The notes below the pieces were generated by a model. The model searched no databases. It saw only the letters and a list, made by a program, of their open reading frames with translations, and was not told the DNA's origin. From Conexibacter arvalis (GTDB lineage Bacteria > Actinomycetota > Thermoleophilia > Solirubrobacterales > Solirubrobacteraceae): 64,000 nt of DNA. The position numbers and the translations under genes were made by a program. Of this stretch, positions 62,788 through 64,000 are shown in pieces (position 1 is the stretch's first letter; each line of letters starts with the position of its first letter). The stretch covers positions 540,147 through 604,146 of the forward strand of contig NZ_JACHNU010000002.1 of assembly GCF_014199525.1 (NCBI RefSeq), in the 5' to 3' direction.

Positions 62788-63186
62788 ATGAGCGACCAGA
62801 TCGTCTCCACCGAGGGCTACTCCGTCGCCAGCCTCGACGCGCTGGGCGAGGGCTGGGGCTTCCGCAAGATCCGCAAGCCGCTCGGCGTCACCGCCTTCGG
62901 CATCAACGCGATCGTGCTGCCGCCCGGCTACGACACGAACAACCACTACCACGAGCACCAGGAGGAGACGTACTTCGTCCACCAGGGGCGGATCGCGATC
63001 ACCTTCGGCGACGGCACGACCCACGAGCTCGGCCCCGGCGGCCTCGCGCGGGTCGCGCCGTCGACGGTGCGGCGGCTGCGCAACGTCGGCGACGGCGACG
63101 CGATCTACGTCTGCGTCGGCGGCAAGGACGGCTACGTCGAGCGCGACGGCGTGAAGGTCGCGGACGACGGCAGCGAGACGCGGTGA
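62788..63186 (+). CDS. cupin-domain protein
   Basis: This is a 132-residue single-cupin protein. Motif 1 is HYHEHQEETYFVHQGR, giving the His-x-His-x(4)-Glu-type metal ligands, and motif 2 lies near LARVAPSTVRRLRNVG, where the usual His is replaced. Thus the metal site would have fewer ligands than standard. It sits between two acyl-CoA dehydrogenase genes and overlaps the second by 4 bases, so a role in the same pathway is likely. Possible functions include binding a CoA ester or an isomerase step; not determined. Confidence 0.85.
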   Translation: MSDQIVSTEGYSVASLDALGEGWGFRKIRKPLGVTAFGINAIVLPPGYDTNNHYHEHQEETYFVHQGRIAITFGDGTTHELGPGGLARVAPSTVRRLRNVGDGDAIYVCVGGKDGYVERDGVKVADDGSETR

Positions 63187-64000
63187 GCGGGGACCTGCTG
63201 GAGCGCGCCGGCGCCGGCACCGCCGCCGGCCCGCGCCCGCTGCCGCCGCTGACGCCCGCGCACGAGGCGCTGCGGGCGGAGATCCGCGCCTGGGTCGCGT
63301 CCGAGCTGGCGCCGCACGCCGCCGCGTGGGAGGAGGCCCGCTCCTTCCCCGACGCGGCGCTGCGCGACTGCGCGGCACGCGGCTACGTCGGGTTGAAGTT
63401 CCCGGTCGAGCACGGCGGCGCCGGCGACGCGGTCGGCGCCGCCGTCTTCGCCGAGGAGCTGGCGCGCAGCGGCTCCGGCGGCCTCGGCGCCGGCATCGGC
63501 GCCCATGCCGGGATCGCGCTGCCGCCGGTGTGGAAGTTCGGCACGCCCGACCAGCACGAGCGCTACCTGCGCCCCGGGATCCGTGGCGAGCGGATCGCGG
63601 CGCTGGGCATCACCGAGCCCGACACCGGCTCCGACGTCGCGGCGATCCGCACCCGCGCCGAGCGCGTCGAGGGCGGCTTCGTCGTCAACGGCGCGAAGAT
63701 GTTCATCACCAACGGGGTCCGGGCGGACTTCGTCGTGACGGCCGTCAAGACGACCGCGGAGGGCGGCCACCGCGGCATCTCGTTCCTGCTCGTCGACACG
63801 CGCGGGCCCGACGGCGAGCGCGCCGCCGGCGTCGAGGCGCGGCCGATCGAGAAGCTCGGCTGGCATGCCTCCGACACCGCGTTGATCTCCTTCGACGACC
63901 TGTTCGTGCCCGAGGAGAACCTGCTCGGCGAGCTGCACGGCGGCTTCAAGCTGATCATGGTCAACTTCGCCTGGGAGCGGCTGATGATGTCGCTCGGCGC
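63183..64000 (+). CDS. acyl-CoA dehydrogenase, cut by the window edge
   Basis: The first 272 residues of a second acyl-CoA dehydrogenase are present; the frame is open to the last base. GITEPDTGSDVAAI, VVNGAKMFITNG and IEKLGWHASDTALISFDDL match the family, and the NFAWERL segment puts the catalytic Glu at the isovaleryl-type position, as in the first copy. The start is GTG 63183, overlapping the cupin stop (GTGA). The Pro/Ala-rich first 20 residues replace the usual short N-terminus. The two dehydrogenases may form a heteromer or act on different chain types. Confidence 0.9.
   Translation, partial: MSGDLLERAGAGTAAGPRPLPPLTPAHEALRAEIRAWVASELAPHAAAWEEARSFPDAALRDCAARGYVGLKFPVEHGGAGDAVGAAVFAEELARSGSGGLGAGIGAHAGIALPPVWKFGTPDQHERYLRPGIRGERIAALGITEPDTGSDVAAIRTRAERVEGGFVVNGAKMFITNGVRADFVVTAVKTTAEGGHRGISFLLVDTRGPDGERAAGVEARPIEKLGWHASDTALISFDDLFVPEENLLGELHGGFKLIMVNFAWERLMMSLG

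Overview
The window is very GC-rich chromosomal DNA with dense, mostly co-oriented gene clusters, many 4-base start/stop overlaps, and no mobile elements, rRNA or tRNA genes that I can see. The gene set (an actinobacterial six-gene Mce operon with MlaE and MlaF partners, an mIHF-type nucleoid protein, a PimA-like glycosyltransferase, small Holin-X/DUF3618/DUF4235-type envelope proteins) points to an actinobacterium. A deep-branching soil lineage such as the Thermoleophilia (Solirubrobacter/Conexibacter-like) is my inference and not a proven assignment.

Layout. 0-4 kb: a PspC-type envelope-stress membrane protein, two small membrane proteins, and a MoxR ATPase/VWA pair. 4.0-6.8 kb: a TPP riboswitch followed by an ABC importer for a thiamine precursor. 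6.8-8.6 kb: an Amt ammonium channel with its PII protein, whose T-loop lacks the modifiable Tyr51. 8.8-13.5 kb: an AlkA-like glycosylase, a small protein, then a GNAT-type acyltransferase divergent from a serine-palmitoyltransferase-like enzyme (possible sphingolipid genes), and an mIHF-like protein ending in a strong terminator. 13.5-16.8 kb: a VOC protein, two unknown proteins, a B3/B4-domain protein and a membrane-anchored thioredoxin-fold protein.

16.8-30.4 kb is a large leftward lipid-transport operon: MlaE/YrbE permease, MlaF ATPase with an acidic N-terminal extension, six Mce proteins, an MMPL/RND transporter, and the thioredoxin-fold and B3/B4 genes at the end. 30.6-34 kb: a lipoprotein and a type III glutamine synthetase. 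34-41 kb: a ROK repressor divergent from a sugar catabolism and import operon (Gfo/Idh/MocA oxidoreductase, sugar isomerase/epimerase, ABC ATPase, permease, binding lipoprotein). 41.2-44.7 kb: cobalamin-dependent methionine synthase. 44.7-47.1 kb: a glycosyltransferase fused to a flippase-like membrane domain.

47.3-48.4 kb: an Fe-S module (ErpA-like, divergent from BolA plus a monothiol glutaredoxin). 48.4-52.8 kb: an S55 (SpoIVB-type) peptidase, a glutaredoxin-like protein, DegV, and a group of small membrane proteins. 52.8-55.3 kb: a TetR/nitrilase pair divergent from a DUF2804-like protein across a perfect TetR-type palindrome. 55.4-64 kb: an acyl-CoA catabolic region: enoyl-CoA hydratase, carboxyltransferase, BKACE, CaiB and MerR leftward; two acyl-CoA dehydrogenases flanking a cupin rightward. 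Related operator-like sequences lie ahead of both operons, with a secreted protein gene between them.

Two whole-window patterns stand out. Many genes have a TANNNT box 6-10 bases before the start codon, which suggests leaderless mRNAs. The arginine codon AGA is unusually common in exported and Mce-type proteins and absent from at least one adjacent cytosolic ATPase gene.
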